A stretch of 64,000 nucleotides of DNA from Crystallibacter permensis (GTDB lineage: Bacteria; Actinomycetota; Actinomycetes; Actinomycetales; Micrococcaceae). Made by a program: the position numbers and the translations under genes. Location: NCBI RefSeq assembly GCF_025960875.1, contig NZ_JAODLR010000014.1, positions 54,432 through 118,431 of the forward strand. Direction: 5' to 3'. This document shows, piece after piece, positions 11,034-18,500 of the stretch (its first letter is position 1; every line of letters starts with the position of its first letter). The notes beneath the pieces are model-generated. The model ran no database searches. It had not been told where the DNA came from and saw nothing but the letters and a program-made list of their open reading frames with translations.

Positions 11034-11061
11034 AGCAGTTTGGCTTTCGCATCTGGTGCAA

Positions 11062-11781
11062 TCACTCAGGCTCGCCCTCGTGCTCCCGGATGGTTCTGAA
11101 CGTTGACGAGAAGCCCTTGGCACCTTGGAGGCGCATCCTCAGGGTCTGCACGCCCGGGCCATCGAGCTCGTCGAGATAAATCTCGCGGCCGGCCATGCTC
11201 ATCACCAGAGCAAGGGTCGAACCGGTCACCAAAGGACCGCTACCTGCGACGAACAGTCCGTCATCTGCACGCAACTGCAGACCGGCGACGTTCGTCCGGC
11301 TGGCAACGGTGAAGTCGCGGCGGACGAAAAATTCGGCCACGGGTGTCAGCGCCTCGACACTCGGTGCACGGTGAATCCCCAGGGGCTGGCGGACGTCTTG
11401 GGCGTGCACGACAACCTCGCCAAGGTAGGCGGGTATATGTCCGGAAGGTGCCGTTGTATTTTCGACAACAGTATGGAACAGGTCCAGCGTTTCTGCCGGT
11501 GTTTGGCCGCACCGCTCGGTCAGCCGACGCTGGTTATGCACGTGGGGGCGGAAACGCGCGCCGAGCATGCTGCGAAGCCACTGCCACTGGTTCAAGCTGG
11601 CAGCGGCCGTGAGGTGGGCCACGACCTGCTCGACATCCCAATGTCCGCACAATGTGCCGCGCCTCCATTGCTCTGCGCTGAGGCCCGCCAGGTCTTCTGC
11701 CAGGGCGGCTCGCTCGGCGTGCGCCAACGCCCAGAGCCGGTCGTTCTGCCATCGCGTCATAACGCTTCGTCCACTTCTCAT
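11062..11781 (-). CDS. Maleylpyruvate isomerase family mycothiol-dependent enzyme (DinB fold)
   Basis: A 239-residue protein of the mycothiol-dependent maleylpyruvate isomerase/DinB-like family. The N-terminal four-helix bundle has the metal-binding signature GHWDVEQVVAHLT (His about 47 and 56) and the third ligand in LGEVVVHAQDVRQPLG. The C-terminal part (about 170-235) resembles the small second domain of the family. It is cytosolic and likely acts on a thiol conjugate; the substrate is unknown. The ATG at 11781 overlaps the stop of the preceding gene in an ATGA arrangement, so the two are translationally coupled. An alternative ATG is at 11760. Confidence 0.82.
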   Translation of the reverse strand: MRSGRSVMTRWQNDRLWALAHAERAALAEDLAGLSAEQWRRGTLCGHWDVEQVVAHLTAAASLNQWQWLRSMLGARFRPHVHNQRRLTERCGQTPAETLDLFHTVVENTTAPSGHIPAYLGEVVVHAQDVRQPLGIHRAPSVEALTPVAEFFVRRDFTVASRTNVAGLQLRADDGLFVAGSGPLVTGSTLALVMSMAGREIYLDELDGPGVQTLRMRLQGAKGFSSTFRTIREHEGEPE

Positions 11782-12449
11782 CGGTGACGCGATTCGTGCG
11801 CAGTTGACGTGACTGCTGCCGCCGCGACCAGTCGGGATGCGCCGGTTCCTTTGAGCCTCTCCTGCGGCACCAGGCGCCCGGAGACTGCCAGCAGCAGGTC
11901 GATCGAGTCGGCCTCAACCTCGTCACCCTGCCCCCACGCCCCGCCGGTCTTCCGGTCGATCAGCAGCAGACCAGCTGCACGCTCGCGTCCACCTCCAAAG
12001 GAGACAGGGGTGCGCAGTTGGTAGTCCAGTGCCTGGGCGACGGCACGTTCTGGGTAGCATCCGGCAATGCCCAGAGGCCGGCGTATATCCTCGCCGTGCA
12101 CAATGGCCTCGACCAGGCGTGTTGCGAGGTTCGCCGGCGGTGTGCGCCTGAGCAATACAGCTTCCTGTAGCGCGCCGATTGTGTCCTGCGGATCCTCCCG
12201 CTTCTCTCGGGCAATGCCGTTCTCATTTGCCCGGTCGAAGTCCATGCGGGCGATCAGCAGGTCACGGACAAAGGAGACCCGGCTTGTTAGTGCAGTGTCG
12301 ACCAGGTGCGCAAGGACATCGTGGATATCCCATCCCGGGCAGAGAGAGGAGACGCGCCACTGGTCGTCGCGCAGCTCAGTGAGATCAGCCGCGAGCCGCC
12401 GCCTTTCGGAATGCACAGCTTGCCAGATCGCTGCCGCGGACTTGCGCAT
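11778..12449 (-). CDS. Maleylpyruvate isomerase family mycothiol-dependent enzyme (DinB fold)
   Basis: A 223-residue paralogue of the next gene downstream. The helical N-terminal domain has CPGWDIHDVLAHLVD (metal-binding His about 43 and 47) and the third ligand in LVEAIVHGEDIRRPLG. A shorter C-terminal domain follows with FGGGRERAAGLLLIDRKTGG and WGQGDEVEADS. Both proteins share the E-x-x-V-H-x-x-D-x-R-x-P-L-G element, so the pair probably arose by tandem duplication and then diverged. It ends in an ATGA overlap with its partner. A role in thiol-dependent detoxification is likely; the reaction is unknown. Confidence 0.83.
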   Translation of the reverse strand: MRKSAAAIWQAVHSERRRLAADLTELRDDQWRVSSLCPGWDIHDVLAHLVDTALTSRVSFVRDLLIARMDFDRANENGIAREKREDPQDTIGALQEAVLLRRTPPANLATRLVEAIVHGEDIRRPLGIAGCYPERAVAQALDYQLRTPVSFGGGRERAAGLLLIDRKTGGAWGQGDEVEADSIDLLLAVSGRLVPQERLKGTGASRLVAAAAVTSTAHESRHR

Positions 12450-12579
12450 CTCGACTCCTTCTCGGGGTTAGGTAGATCACCGCTCCTTGGCACTTTAATA
12501 CTGAAGCGGCCTGCCGAGGAAGGCACGTCTCGCCTGCACTCCCCCTATGGCGCTGCCCGCCACCTGCGTCACTCGCGGC

Positions 12580-12780
12580 TTCTCGGGTGAGCTCCAAGCT
12601 CCCCCACAGCCAGATGTCCTTGCCACTCTGCTCCTTGACCTCCAGATGGTGGCGTCCGGGTCGCGCGTCACGGTCTGCGGCAGGAAAGTCGCCCCAGGCG
12701 GCGCTATCCAGCTTCGCGGAAGCGCCGAACTTGGTGAGATGTTGAGCTTCTCCCCGTACTCTGCCCTCTGCTCCACGGCC
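12580..12780 (-). pseudogene. Decayed dihydrofolate-reductase-like (RibD_C) fragment
   Basis: Read on the minus strand, pieces of a RibD_C/DHFR-like protein appear in shifted frames. First comes EYGEKLN (about 12764-12741). Then, after a frame change, TKFGASAKLDSAAWGDFPAAD follows (about 12735-12673). EVKEQSGKDIWLWGSLELT (12642-12588) is the conserved core of these reductases. No continuous frame joins them and neither end of the gene is present, so it is a remnant. A second remnant of the family lies at 14934-15450. Confidence 0.75.
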
Positions 12781-12944
12781 GAAAGACGACGAAGGCCGGG
12801 CCGCTGGTCTCCCCCAACAGCTCAGTGACCGCGTGGTAATCGGCCCTATTTTTGCGACGCTCCACGTTCGCTTCCGCGGCAGGCGCGGGGCATAGGACGC
12901 ACTTGATGGCGTGGCCCGCTGACCGGAAGGACCAGTTGCCCGCC

Positions 12945-13166
12945 TCAGAGCTGTCCGTCGTAGCTTTCACGCAGGGCCAGGGCGGCGAACTTCCAGCCCT
13001 CGATAATCCGTGCCAAGTCGTTCCCGGTGGTCGACCTGCCGAGCTCGTTGATCAGTTCTACTTCAGCCTCCATGAATACGGCCATCCCGTCGGCATAGGC
13101 GATCAGCTCCCGGATTTTTTCCTGTGGCAGGGTGGGAGGCTCAGGTGGCCGAGGCATCTCGATCAT
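12945..13166 (-). CDS. Small hypothetical protein (73 aa)
   Basis: A small acidic soluble protein, starting MIEMPRPPEPPTLPQEKIRELI and ending in LRESYDGQL. It is predicted to be almost entirely alpha-helical, without membrane segments or cysteines. Its composition and third-position G+C look like real coding sequence, and the N-terminus is proline-rich. I do not recognise a family. It stands alone between the DHFR remnant and the transporter gene, in the accessory part of the window. Confidence 0.5.
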   Translation of the reverse strand: MIEMPRPPEPPTLPQEKIRELIAYADGMAVFMEAEVELINELGRSTTGNDLARIIEGWKFAALALRESYDGQL

Positions 13167-13447
13167 GCTCGCAATCTTGCCAGATGCACTGTCGAATGAT
13201 TAGGTTCTTGGCCGGATCGTGATCGAACTCCGGCCGGGACGCATCACGGCCCCCGGTCGTTCATGGCGCTTATGGTCTCCGTCTCGTCCGGGAGCTGAGC
13301 GCCCTATCATTCGGCGGCGCACAAGCCGTAGACTGGCGTTGTAGCGGGCAATGACGCCGGCCATCATCCTGTCCGCCACCTCTTGACAGACAATCGGCGG
13401 TCGGCCCTCCCCGCCCGCGCCCGTCGCTTCCGGACGAAGGAGCCCTC

Positions 13448-14812
13448 GTGAACACCAGATCGACAGGCACCGCGCGCATGACCCCGCAACAGCGCAGGGT
13501 GGCAGGGGCCACCATGATCGGCACGACGGTTGAGTGGTACGACTACTTCATCTACGCCAACGCCGCCGCCCTGGTCCTCGCCCCGCTGTTCTTCTCCCCG
13601 TTGCAGGGGACCATGGCTTCGATCGTCTCATTCGCCACCGTGGGCATCAGCTTCCTGTTCCGCCCCCTCGGAGCCGTCATCATGGGCCGGGTGGGCGATA
13701 GGTACGGCCGCCGGGTAGTACTGATCATCACCTTGATCCTCATGGGTCTAGGCACCACCCTCATCGGCGTCCTGCCTACCTACGCCACCATCGGGGTGTG
13801 GGCTCCGATCCTGCTGGTGATCCTGCGCATCATCCAGGGATTCTCGGCCGGCGGCGAATGGGGCGGGGCGGCGCTGATGGCTGTCGAACATGCCCCGGCC
13901 GAACGCCGCGGCCGGTTCGGGGCCTTTCCGCAGCTCGGCGTACCGGCCGGGATGCTCCTGGCCTCCGGGGTCACGGCCGTCTTCGCCGCCGCGCTCACAG
14001 ACGAACAGTTCCTGGCCTGGGGCTGGCGGGTGCCGTTCCTGCTGAGCTTCGTGCTGATCCTGATCGGCCACTACATCCGCACCCGGGTCGAGGAGTCTCC
14101 GGTGTTCCACGAGATGGAGGCCACGAAACAGACCGAGACGGCGCCGCTGTCCACCCTCTTCCGCCACCACCCCAAAAAGGTTATTCAGGCTACGTTCATC
14201 TTCATGGGCAATAACGCCGCCGGCTACATGCTCACCGGCGGCTTCATCCTCGGCTACACCACCACACGCCTGGATATGAACGCCGATGCCATCCTCAACA
14301 TCATCACACTCGGTTCGGTGGCCTGGATGATCTCAACCTGGGTCTCCGCGGTGCTCTCCGATCGCATCGGCCGGCGCAAGATGTACATCATCGGATGGGC
14401 GTGCATGCTCGCCTGGCTGTACCCGCTCTTCCTGCTCATCGACACCGGCGAGATGAGCCTCGTCGTCGCCGCGCTGGTGGTTTTCGGCGCGGTCATGGGC
14501 CTGTCCTACGGACCGCTGCCGGCCCTGTACGCCGAGCTGTTCCCGGCCCGCATCCGGCTCAGTGGCGCCTCCATCAGTTACGCCATGGGCGCTGTACTCG
14601 GCGGGGCCTTCGCCCCCACGATCGCCACCGCCCTGGTGGGCACGTTCAACACCACGGTCGCCGTCTCGACGTACCTATTCCTGCTCGTGGCGGCCTCTCT
14701 GATCGCAACGCTGACCCTAAAGGACCGCACCGGGTCCAACCTCTACCCGCAGGACAGCGAACTGCAGCCGTTGGAGGACGACGACACGCCTGGCCCCACC
14801 CACAACCTCTGA
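13448..14812 (+). CDS. MFS transporter, metabolite:H+ symporter (MHS/ShiA-like) family
   Basis: A 454-residue inner-membrane transporter with twelve predicted helices. The MHS signatures are clear: GTTVEWYDYFIYANAAALVL in the first helix, GRVGDRYGRR in the loop 2-3 motif, RIIQGFSAGGEWGGAALMAVEHAP in helix 4, and a second-half SDRIGRRKMYIIG motif. The family imports organic acids or osmolytes (shikimate, citrate, proline/betaine) with protons. The substrate cannot be fixed from sequence. A GAAGGAG precedes the GTG start by six bases, and a TTGACA (13383-13388) upstream may be its -35 box. It stands alone in the accessory segment. Confidence 0.9.
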   Translation: MNTRSTGTARMTPQQRRVAGATMIGTTVEWYDYFIYANAAALVLAPLFFSPLQGTMASIVSFATVGISFLFRPLGAVIMGRVGDRYGRRVVLIITLILMGLGTTLIGVLPTYATIGVWAPILLVILRIIQGFSAGGEWGGAALMAVEHAPAERRGRFGAFPQLGVPAGMLLASGVTAVFAAALTDEQFLAWGWRVPFLLSFVLILIGHYIRTRVEESPVFHEMEATKQTETAPLSTLFRHHPKKVIQATFIFMGNNAAGYMLTGGFILGYTTTRLDMNADAILNIITLGSVAWMISTWVSAVLSDRIGRRKMYIIGWACMLAWLYPLFLLIDTGEMSLVVAALVVFGAVMGLSYGPLPALYAELFPARIRLSGASISYAMGAVLGGAFAPTIATALVGTFNTTVAVSTYLFLLVAASLIATLTLKDRTGSNLYPQDSELQPLEDDDTPGPTHNL

Positions 14813-14933
14813 CCATCCAAAGTCGCCGGGACCGTCCAGCCTTTGATTGGCTGGCGCTTAATAATGCCGCTTCCGGACGCGTAGAAGAGGCCACCTGCGG
14901 CAACGGTCTCCGTAGGCGTGCGGTTCGGTGCAG

Positions 14934-15450
14934 CTAGAACACGTCCTCCGGGTCGACAGTAGACGTTACGTACTCCGGACGTCCGAGAGGCCGGTAACTC
15001 TGGATGGTTATGCCCCGGGACGTGGTCCGCGAACTGATCAGCTCGAGCGCGACATTCGGGCCGGAGTCGGGGAACAGTCGTGTGCCCTGCCCGACGACGA
15101 CGGGATAGGTGAGCAGGTCGAGTTGGTCGACCAGGTCGTTGGCGAGCAGACATCAGACGAGAGCGCCGCTGCCGGGCACTAGCAGTGTGCCGCCTTGATG
15201 TGCCTTCAGATCACCGACGGCCGTTGCGACGTCTCCGTGCAGGACAGTCGTGCCCGTCCACTGCGGGTCGGCGAGGCTGGTCGATGCGACGTACTTGGGC
15301 CGGCTGTTCAGCGCGGCAGCGATCGGGTTGGTGCTCGGATCGGCCACCGCTCCCCAGTAGCCGGCGAAGATCTCGTACGTCCGCCGAGCCCCTGCATCAC
15401 GCCGTCCACGGAGACGTTGGTCGTGGTCGTCAACCTCGTGCCGTCCTCAC
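14934..15450 (-). pseudogene. Dihydrofolate reductase family protein, disrupted
   Basis: The minus strand encodes a DHFR/RibD_C-type reductase with two lesions. The N-terminal TTTTNVSVDGVMQGLGG runs directly into RTYEIFAGYWG, so about 50 residues normally between them are missing. After LLVPGSGALV a TGA at 15155-15153 interrupts the frame. The same frame then continues as CLLANDLVDQLDLLTYPVVV, GQGTRLFPDSGP and the normal C-terminus ending EDVF at 14934. A single-base change at the TGA (for example to TGG) would restore the second half. The gene is therefore recently inactivated. The family reduces pteridine- or riboflavin-type substrates with NADPH. Confidence 0.85.
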
Positions 15451-15502
15451 CTCTCCGAAACAACCGCCGTAAATACCGGACACCATCCAGCCTCGTGGTC
15501 TG

Positions 15503-15979
15503 TCATGAAGGCGGCTGCCCCGGCACTCCCTCTGTTGATTGCCTCTCCCCCACGCCATGCGGCGTCTTGGTTTCGTCCACGTGCTGTTTGAGCGTCTGCA
15601 GGTGATAGGCCCAACCGGCACGATGATCGGCGGCAAGTGACTCTCCATCAGAGAGCGCTGCGAAACCTGATTCAGTGAGGCAGATCCGTGCGCCCGTTCC
15701 GTCTGAATCAAAGGTGCACTCGACAGTAGTCGGCCGCTCCCAATCGCCCTCACGCCATGAGAAGACGAGCCGGCGCCCCTCCACCACGTCTTCGACCACT
15801 CCGGTGGCCTGGAACGAAACGCCATCCAGTTCCCAGTGCTCCGTCAGTAGCGAGCCGGCAACGGGCCAGAAGTCCATCTCCGGCCACCATTGGCCTTTTT
15901 CATGCACAAACACTGTCCACGCATGGGCAACCGAGCAGCTAAGAAACACTTCTGCCTGGATGCGGTCGACGGCGGTCAT
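15503..15979 (-). CDS. SRPBCC (AHSA1/START-like) domain protein
   Basis: A 158-residue protein of the SRPBCC superfamily. It starts with the typical FLSCSVAHAWTVFV strand-helix and continues with WWPEMDFWPVAGSLLTEHW and VVEDVVEGRRLVFSWREGDWERPTTVECTF. It ends with the long C-terminal helix HRAGWAYHLQTLKQHVDE. These residues form the hydrophobic helix-grip cavity that binds small ligands. It has no membrane segment. The family also includes Hsp90 activators and polyketide cyclases, so the ligand and role remain open. The C-terminal 20 residues are unstructured. It lies just upstream of the decayed DHFR-like gene on the same strand and may once have shared its transcript. Confidence 0.82.
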   Translation of the reverse strand: MTAVDRIQAEVFLSCSVAHAWTVFVHEKGQWWPEMDFWPVAGSLLTEHWELDGVSFQATGVVEDVVEGRRLVFSWREGDWERPTTVECTFDSDGTGARICLTESGFAALSDGESLAADHRAGWAYHLQTLKQHVDETKTPHGVGERQSTEGVPGQPPS

Positions 15980-16083
15980 GTGCCTTTTATGTCATACGTC
16001 CGGTTCAACCGCAATGGCACCGCTCCCCCGCCCGTCGCCGCCAGCCCTACGAACAACGACGACGCCAAGCAGCGCCGCGCCTC

Positions 16084-16608
16084 CTACCGGAGCAATACGG
16101 CGATTCCGCTGGCGGCCGCGGCCCACAGCACGCTGGCAAAGGTTCCCAAGATGAATCGCTCTGCGGCTCCGGACTGGCCCAGTTCGGAGTATCGACCCAG
16201 GCCTTTCACCGCCAGCACTACTGCCAGTCCTTCCGGCCAGCCAGCCAGCAGCGTCACTGAGATGCCTGTCCGCTCCAGTACGCCGATCCAAGCACCGCCG
16301 CGCAGGACGGGTTCCTTCTCCGCTTTCTCCCTGTTCTCCGGGTGTAAGGCATTGAAGGACAGTGTGAGGATACTGACGGTCAGCGGTCCGCCGCCCACCG
16401 CAGCGGCGGCCACGGCAAATGCATAGACGCCGGCTCCGAGGCCACCCTCGCTGATGCTGGCCAGCAACGCGGCTACCCCCAGCCAGAGAAGCGAAATGGC
16501 ACTGAGCGAATACAACCGGGCGTTCCCCTTGCCATGGAACCGCTCCCCATACATAGGTACCGCAATGAGGGCAGCCAGACACAGCAGAATCAGGCTGGCG
16601 AGACTCAC
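16084..16608 (-). CDS. Integral membrane protein coupled to satD-like gene
   Basis: A 174-residue membrane protein with about four hydrophobic segments: LASLILLCLAALIAVPM, LSAISLLWLGVAALLA, GAGVYAFAVAAAAVGGGPL and FILGTFASVLWAAAASGIAVLL. I do not recognise a named family. The likely start is the GTG at 16608, which overlaps the TGA of the SatD-like gene (GTGA), so translation is coupled. An ATG at 16668 would instead overlap the upstream gene by 64 bases. The coupling suggests that the regulator and this membrane protein act together, as in other SatD-membrane gene pairs. Substrate or signal is unknown. Confidence 0.72.
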   Translation of the reverse strand: MSLASLILLCLAALIAVPMYGERFHGKGNARLYSLSAISLLWLGVAALLASISEGGLGAGVYAFAVAAAAVGGGPLTVSILTLSFNALHPENREKAEKEPVLRGGAWIGVLERTGISVTLLAGWPEGLAVVLAVKGLGRYSELGQSGAAERFILGTFASVLWAAAASGIAVLLR

Positions 16609-17192
16609 AGATCTGCACCTTCCAGAAGGGATTCTGCGACCGCACGAACCCTCCTCGATTCCTGCCACAATCCACTCTGCAGCCTGCTGGAGACGGCCTG
16701 CTGGCTGATCCCCAACTGACGCGCAATCTGCTGCTGCGTCAGGCCCTGGTCGCTGAGGATACCAGCCTCGACTGACATGGCACTGCGCTTCCTCGCCACG
16801 GAGACCAGCAACTGTAGTAATGCCTCCGCCTGTGCAGCCATCGGATTCTGACCTGACACGGCGATATTCCCGGAAGCATTCTTAGCCGCTGTGACTGCCT
16901 CGCGGGCTCGCTCGAACGCCTCTCCTGAGGCGGCGCGCGTAATACTCGGCAAAGGCTTTCGCACTTCGCCGATGCCGATGCCAACACTCCACTGCCCACT
17001 CACTGCTAACTCCATAGCGATGCTCAGCGTTACGGAGGCATCATCAATGAGACTCTGCATCTCATCCCCTGCCGTTCGGTCGAACGGGAGAACCAATGGC
17101 CGCAGGGCGTCCTTGTTGAGCTCGTCCATGACGGGACCTACGAGGTCCTCGCGTGTCCTGGACTTACGCTGATCAACGGTCAGAACGTACAC
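16605..17192 (-). CDS. SatD-like regulatory protein with C-terminal helix-turn-helix
   Basis: A 195-residue protein resembling the SatD family. The N-terminal domain starts YVLTVDQRKSR and contains FDRTAGDEMQ and WSVGIGIGEVRKPLP (about 75-90). The C-terminal part has a clear helix-turn-helix, LTQQQIARQLGISQQAVSSRL (about 152-172). I take the GTG at 17192, since family members begin at this VYVLT segment; an upstream TTG at 17225 would add 11 residues but lies inside the operator-like palindrome. The next gene is a coupled membrane protein. It is probably autoregulatory, because a 22-bp near-palindrome overlaps its promoter. SatD homologues are linked to acid stress in streptococci; the signal here is unknown. 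Confidence 0.75.
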   Translation of the reverse strand: MYVLTVDQRKSRTREDLVGPVMDELNKDALRPLVLPFDRTAGDEMQSLIDDASVTLSIAMELAVSGQWSVGIGIGEVRKPLPSITRAASGEAFERAREAVTAAKNASGNIAVSGQNPMAAQAEALLQLLVSVARKRSAMSVEAGILSDQGLTQQQIARQLGISQQAVSSRLQSGLWQESRRVRAVAESLLEGADL

Positions 17193-17219
17193 AACAAAAC
17201 AACAACCTTGTAAGCATAC

Positions 17220-17247
17220 AAACAATGCTATAGCTTTGTTTAGCTAT
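17220..17247 (-). promoter_or_regulatory. Operator-like palindrome over the satD promoter
   Basis: Bases 17220-17241 form a 22-bp near-palindrome: AAACAA, T, GCTATAGC, T, TTGTTT, with only the T/T pair mismatched. A second, overlapping inverted repeat is atagct (17230-17235) with agctat (17242-17247). On the minus strand a TTGTTC and a TAGCAT hexamer with a 17-nt spacer run through it, so a bound regulator would cover the -10 box. It ends 28 bp before the GTG start at 17192. Confidence 0.7.
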
Positions 17248-17629
17248 GAACAAGGGGTTCGGCCGGCAGATGACTTACCAGACCGACAGTATTGCCTTCG
17301 GAGTCCTTGACGAACGCCATCCATTCGTCGCTGCCGGAGGGCCCCAGCTCCCCATCGTCATGGTGGAAGATCATCTGCGGCTCCGCCACTATTTCGACCC
17401 CGGCGCCCTTCAGCCGTGCCATCTCCGTGTGCACATCAGGTACTTGCAGATAGATGAGCGCGGAAGGGGCCCCCCTGTCCAGGAGCAACCTGACGCCGTC
17501 GAGCACGAAAAAGACCAGTCCAGGCGGGTCAAAAACGGCCGCTGCCTCCTGTCCCAGCAAGTCGCCATAGAACGCCCGGGCCCGGTCGAGGTCCGAGGCA
17601 TGCTGCGCAATCTGTGTGATTCTTGCCAT
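17240..17629 (-). CDS. VOC family (glyoxalase/bleomycin-resistance fold) protein
   Basis: A 129-residue vicinal-oxygen-chelate protein with two beta-alpha-beta-beta-beta modules. It starts with MARITQIAQHASDLDRARAFYGDLLGQ, whose histidine (residue 10) is the usual first metal ligand. GLVFFVLDGVRLLLDRG and IYLQVPDVHTEMARLKGAGVEIV follow, and it ends MAFVKDSEGNTVGLVSH, where the glutamate is a usual second ligand. Family members are lyases, dioxygenases or drug-binding proteins; the substrate is unknown. A GAGGGG precedes the ATG at 17629. Its 3' end slightly overlaps the operator region of the satD-like gene. Confidence 0.85.
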   Translation of the reverse strand: MARITQIAQHASDLDRARAFYGDLLGQEAAAVFDPPGLVFFVLDGVRLLLDRGAPSALIYLQVPDVHTEMARLKGAGVEIVAEPQMIFHHDDGELGPSGSDEWMAFVKDSEGNTVGLVSHLPAEPLVHS

Positions 17630-17696
17630 ACCCCTCAGTCCTCCCCATTGCCGGCCGCCGCCCGGGAAGCGCCGCGGCGCGACGTAGGCTTGAATC

Positions 17697-18104
17697 GTGA
17701 AGACTTCTGCAATCGCTCCCCGGCAATCTACGGCCAGCATAGTCCTCGCTTTCGCGGGAGACATAGCCTGCGTCGTCCTTTTTGCAGCGATCGGACGCGA
17801 CACGCATGAACACGGCCTGGACGTACCGGGAATCCTCTTGACCGCCGCGCCATTTGCCGGCGGCGCTGCCATCGGCTGGCTCCTTGGCCGAGCCTGGCGC
17901 AGGCCTCTGGCGCTGTGGCCGGCCGCCGTCGTTGTTTGGCTCTCCGCGGTCGTTTTTGGACTCGTCCTGCGCGGTCTTGCCGGCGGAGGACTGGCGGTGT
18001 CGTTCCAGATCGTGACCCTGTTGGTACTGGGTGCCTTTATTGTCGGCTGGCGCCTCGTCGCGGCACTGGTCATGAAGATACGCAAAAGCCGAACCGTGGC
18101 ATAA
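17697..18104 (+). CDS. DUF3054 family membrane protein
   Basis: A 135-residue membrane protein with four hydrophobic helices (about 12-33, 45-65, 70-92 and 100-123). The order and the motifs DIACVVLFAAIGRDTHEHG, PFAGGAAIGWLLGRAWRRP and FQIVTLLVLGAFIVGWRLV match the actinobacterial DUF3054 family, which has no known function. The start is a GTG at 17697, and the VOC gene is divergent. The Lrp-domain gene follows 42 bp downstream on the same strand and may be co-transcribed. It ends in a basic cytoplasmic tail, KIRKSRT. Confidence 0.86.
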   Translation: MKTSAIAPRQSTASIVLAFAGDIACVVLFAAIGRDTHEHGLDVPGILLTAAPFAGGAAIGWLLGRAWRRPLALWPAAVVVWLSAVVFGLVLRGLAGGGLAVSFQIVTLLVLGAFIVGWRLVAALVMKIRKSRTVA

Positions 18105-18146
18105 CCTCGGTTGTAGGCATAAATGGTGCGATGAAAGGCAGTAAAA

Positions 18147-18428
18147 GTGGTTACAGCGTTTGTACTCATCCAGACTGATGCATCCCGGATCCCGGAGTCC
18201 GCGCAGGAGATATCGGAGATCGAAGGCATCAGCGAGGTCTACTCGGTTACCGGTGAATGGGACTTGATCGCCGTTGCCCGGGTCACCAAGCATGAGGACC
18301 TCGCCGATGTGATCGCGGACCGGCTCTCCAAGGTTGAGGGCGTACAAGCCACGACGACGCAGATCGCCTTCCGCTCCTATTCCCAACATGACCTTGACGC
18401 GGCGTTCTCTTTGGGATTCGACCACTAA
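18147..18428 (+). CDS. Stand-alone Lrp/AsnC ligand-binding (RAM) domain protein
   Basis: A 93-residue protein consisting only of the RAM domain of Lrp/AsnC regulators, with no DNA-binding helix-turn-helix. It has the beta-alpha-beta fold FVLIQTDASRIPESAQEISEIEGISEVYSVTGEWDLIAVARV and a second half ending in IAFRSYSQHDLDAAFSLGFDH. Such stand-alone proteins form octamers that bind amino acids and may modulate partner proteins. The start is GTG, with GAAAGG ten bases upstream. It lies next to trpD (convergent), separated by a strong terminator, and near the cytochrome genes. That linkage is common in Micrococcales. Confidence 0.9.
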   Translation: MVTAFVLIQTDASRIPESAQEISEIEGISEVYSVTGEWDLIAVARVTKHEDLADVIADRLSKVEGVQATTTQIAFRSYSQHDLDAAFSLGFDH

Positions 18429-18434
18429 TTGACC

Positions 18435-18478
18435 AATGCGCGTGGGCCGGAGGAAGCATCCTCCGGCCCACGCGCATT
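18435..18478. terminator. Bidirectional terminator between the Lrp-domain gene and trpD
   Basis: A perfect 20-bp stem (18435-18454 with 18459-18478) has a 4-nt loop (agca) and is flanked by T on one side and A on the other. It lies between convergent genes and can stop both transcripts. Confidence 0.9.
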
Positions 18479-18500
18479 TAAGCTTTTCCTGGGGCCGCCG

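Larger units (their letters stand above)
10377..11061. other. 685-bp non-coding stretch with hairpins and a direct repeat
   Basis: No convincing gene lies here. The first part is GC-rich and holds a likely terminator hairpin (10383-10420) and a two-tier inverted repeat (10529-10613). From about 10640 to 11030 the DNA is visibly poorer in G+C than its neighbours and is bounded by an 11-bp direct repeat. A 101-codon minus-strand frame (10696-11001) with a cysteine cluster, CINGILDICLCGCPS, crosses it. I do not recognise that product, and neither a ribosome-binding site nor codon bias supports it. Confidence 0.6.

Noticed and set aside
15153..15155. Selenocysteine or recoded TGA in the DHFR-like gene
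   Set aside because: The same gene also lacks about 50 codons near its start and no SECIS-like hairpin is evident directly after the TGA, so a pseudogene is the simpler reading.
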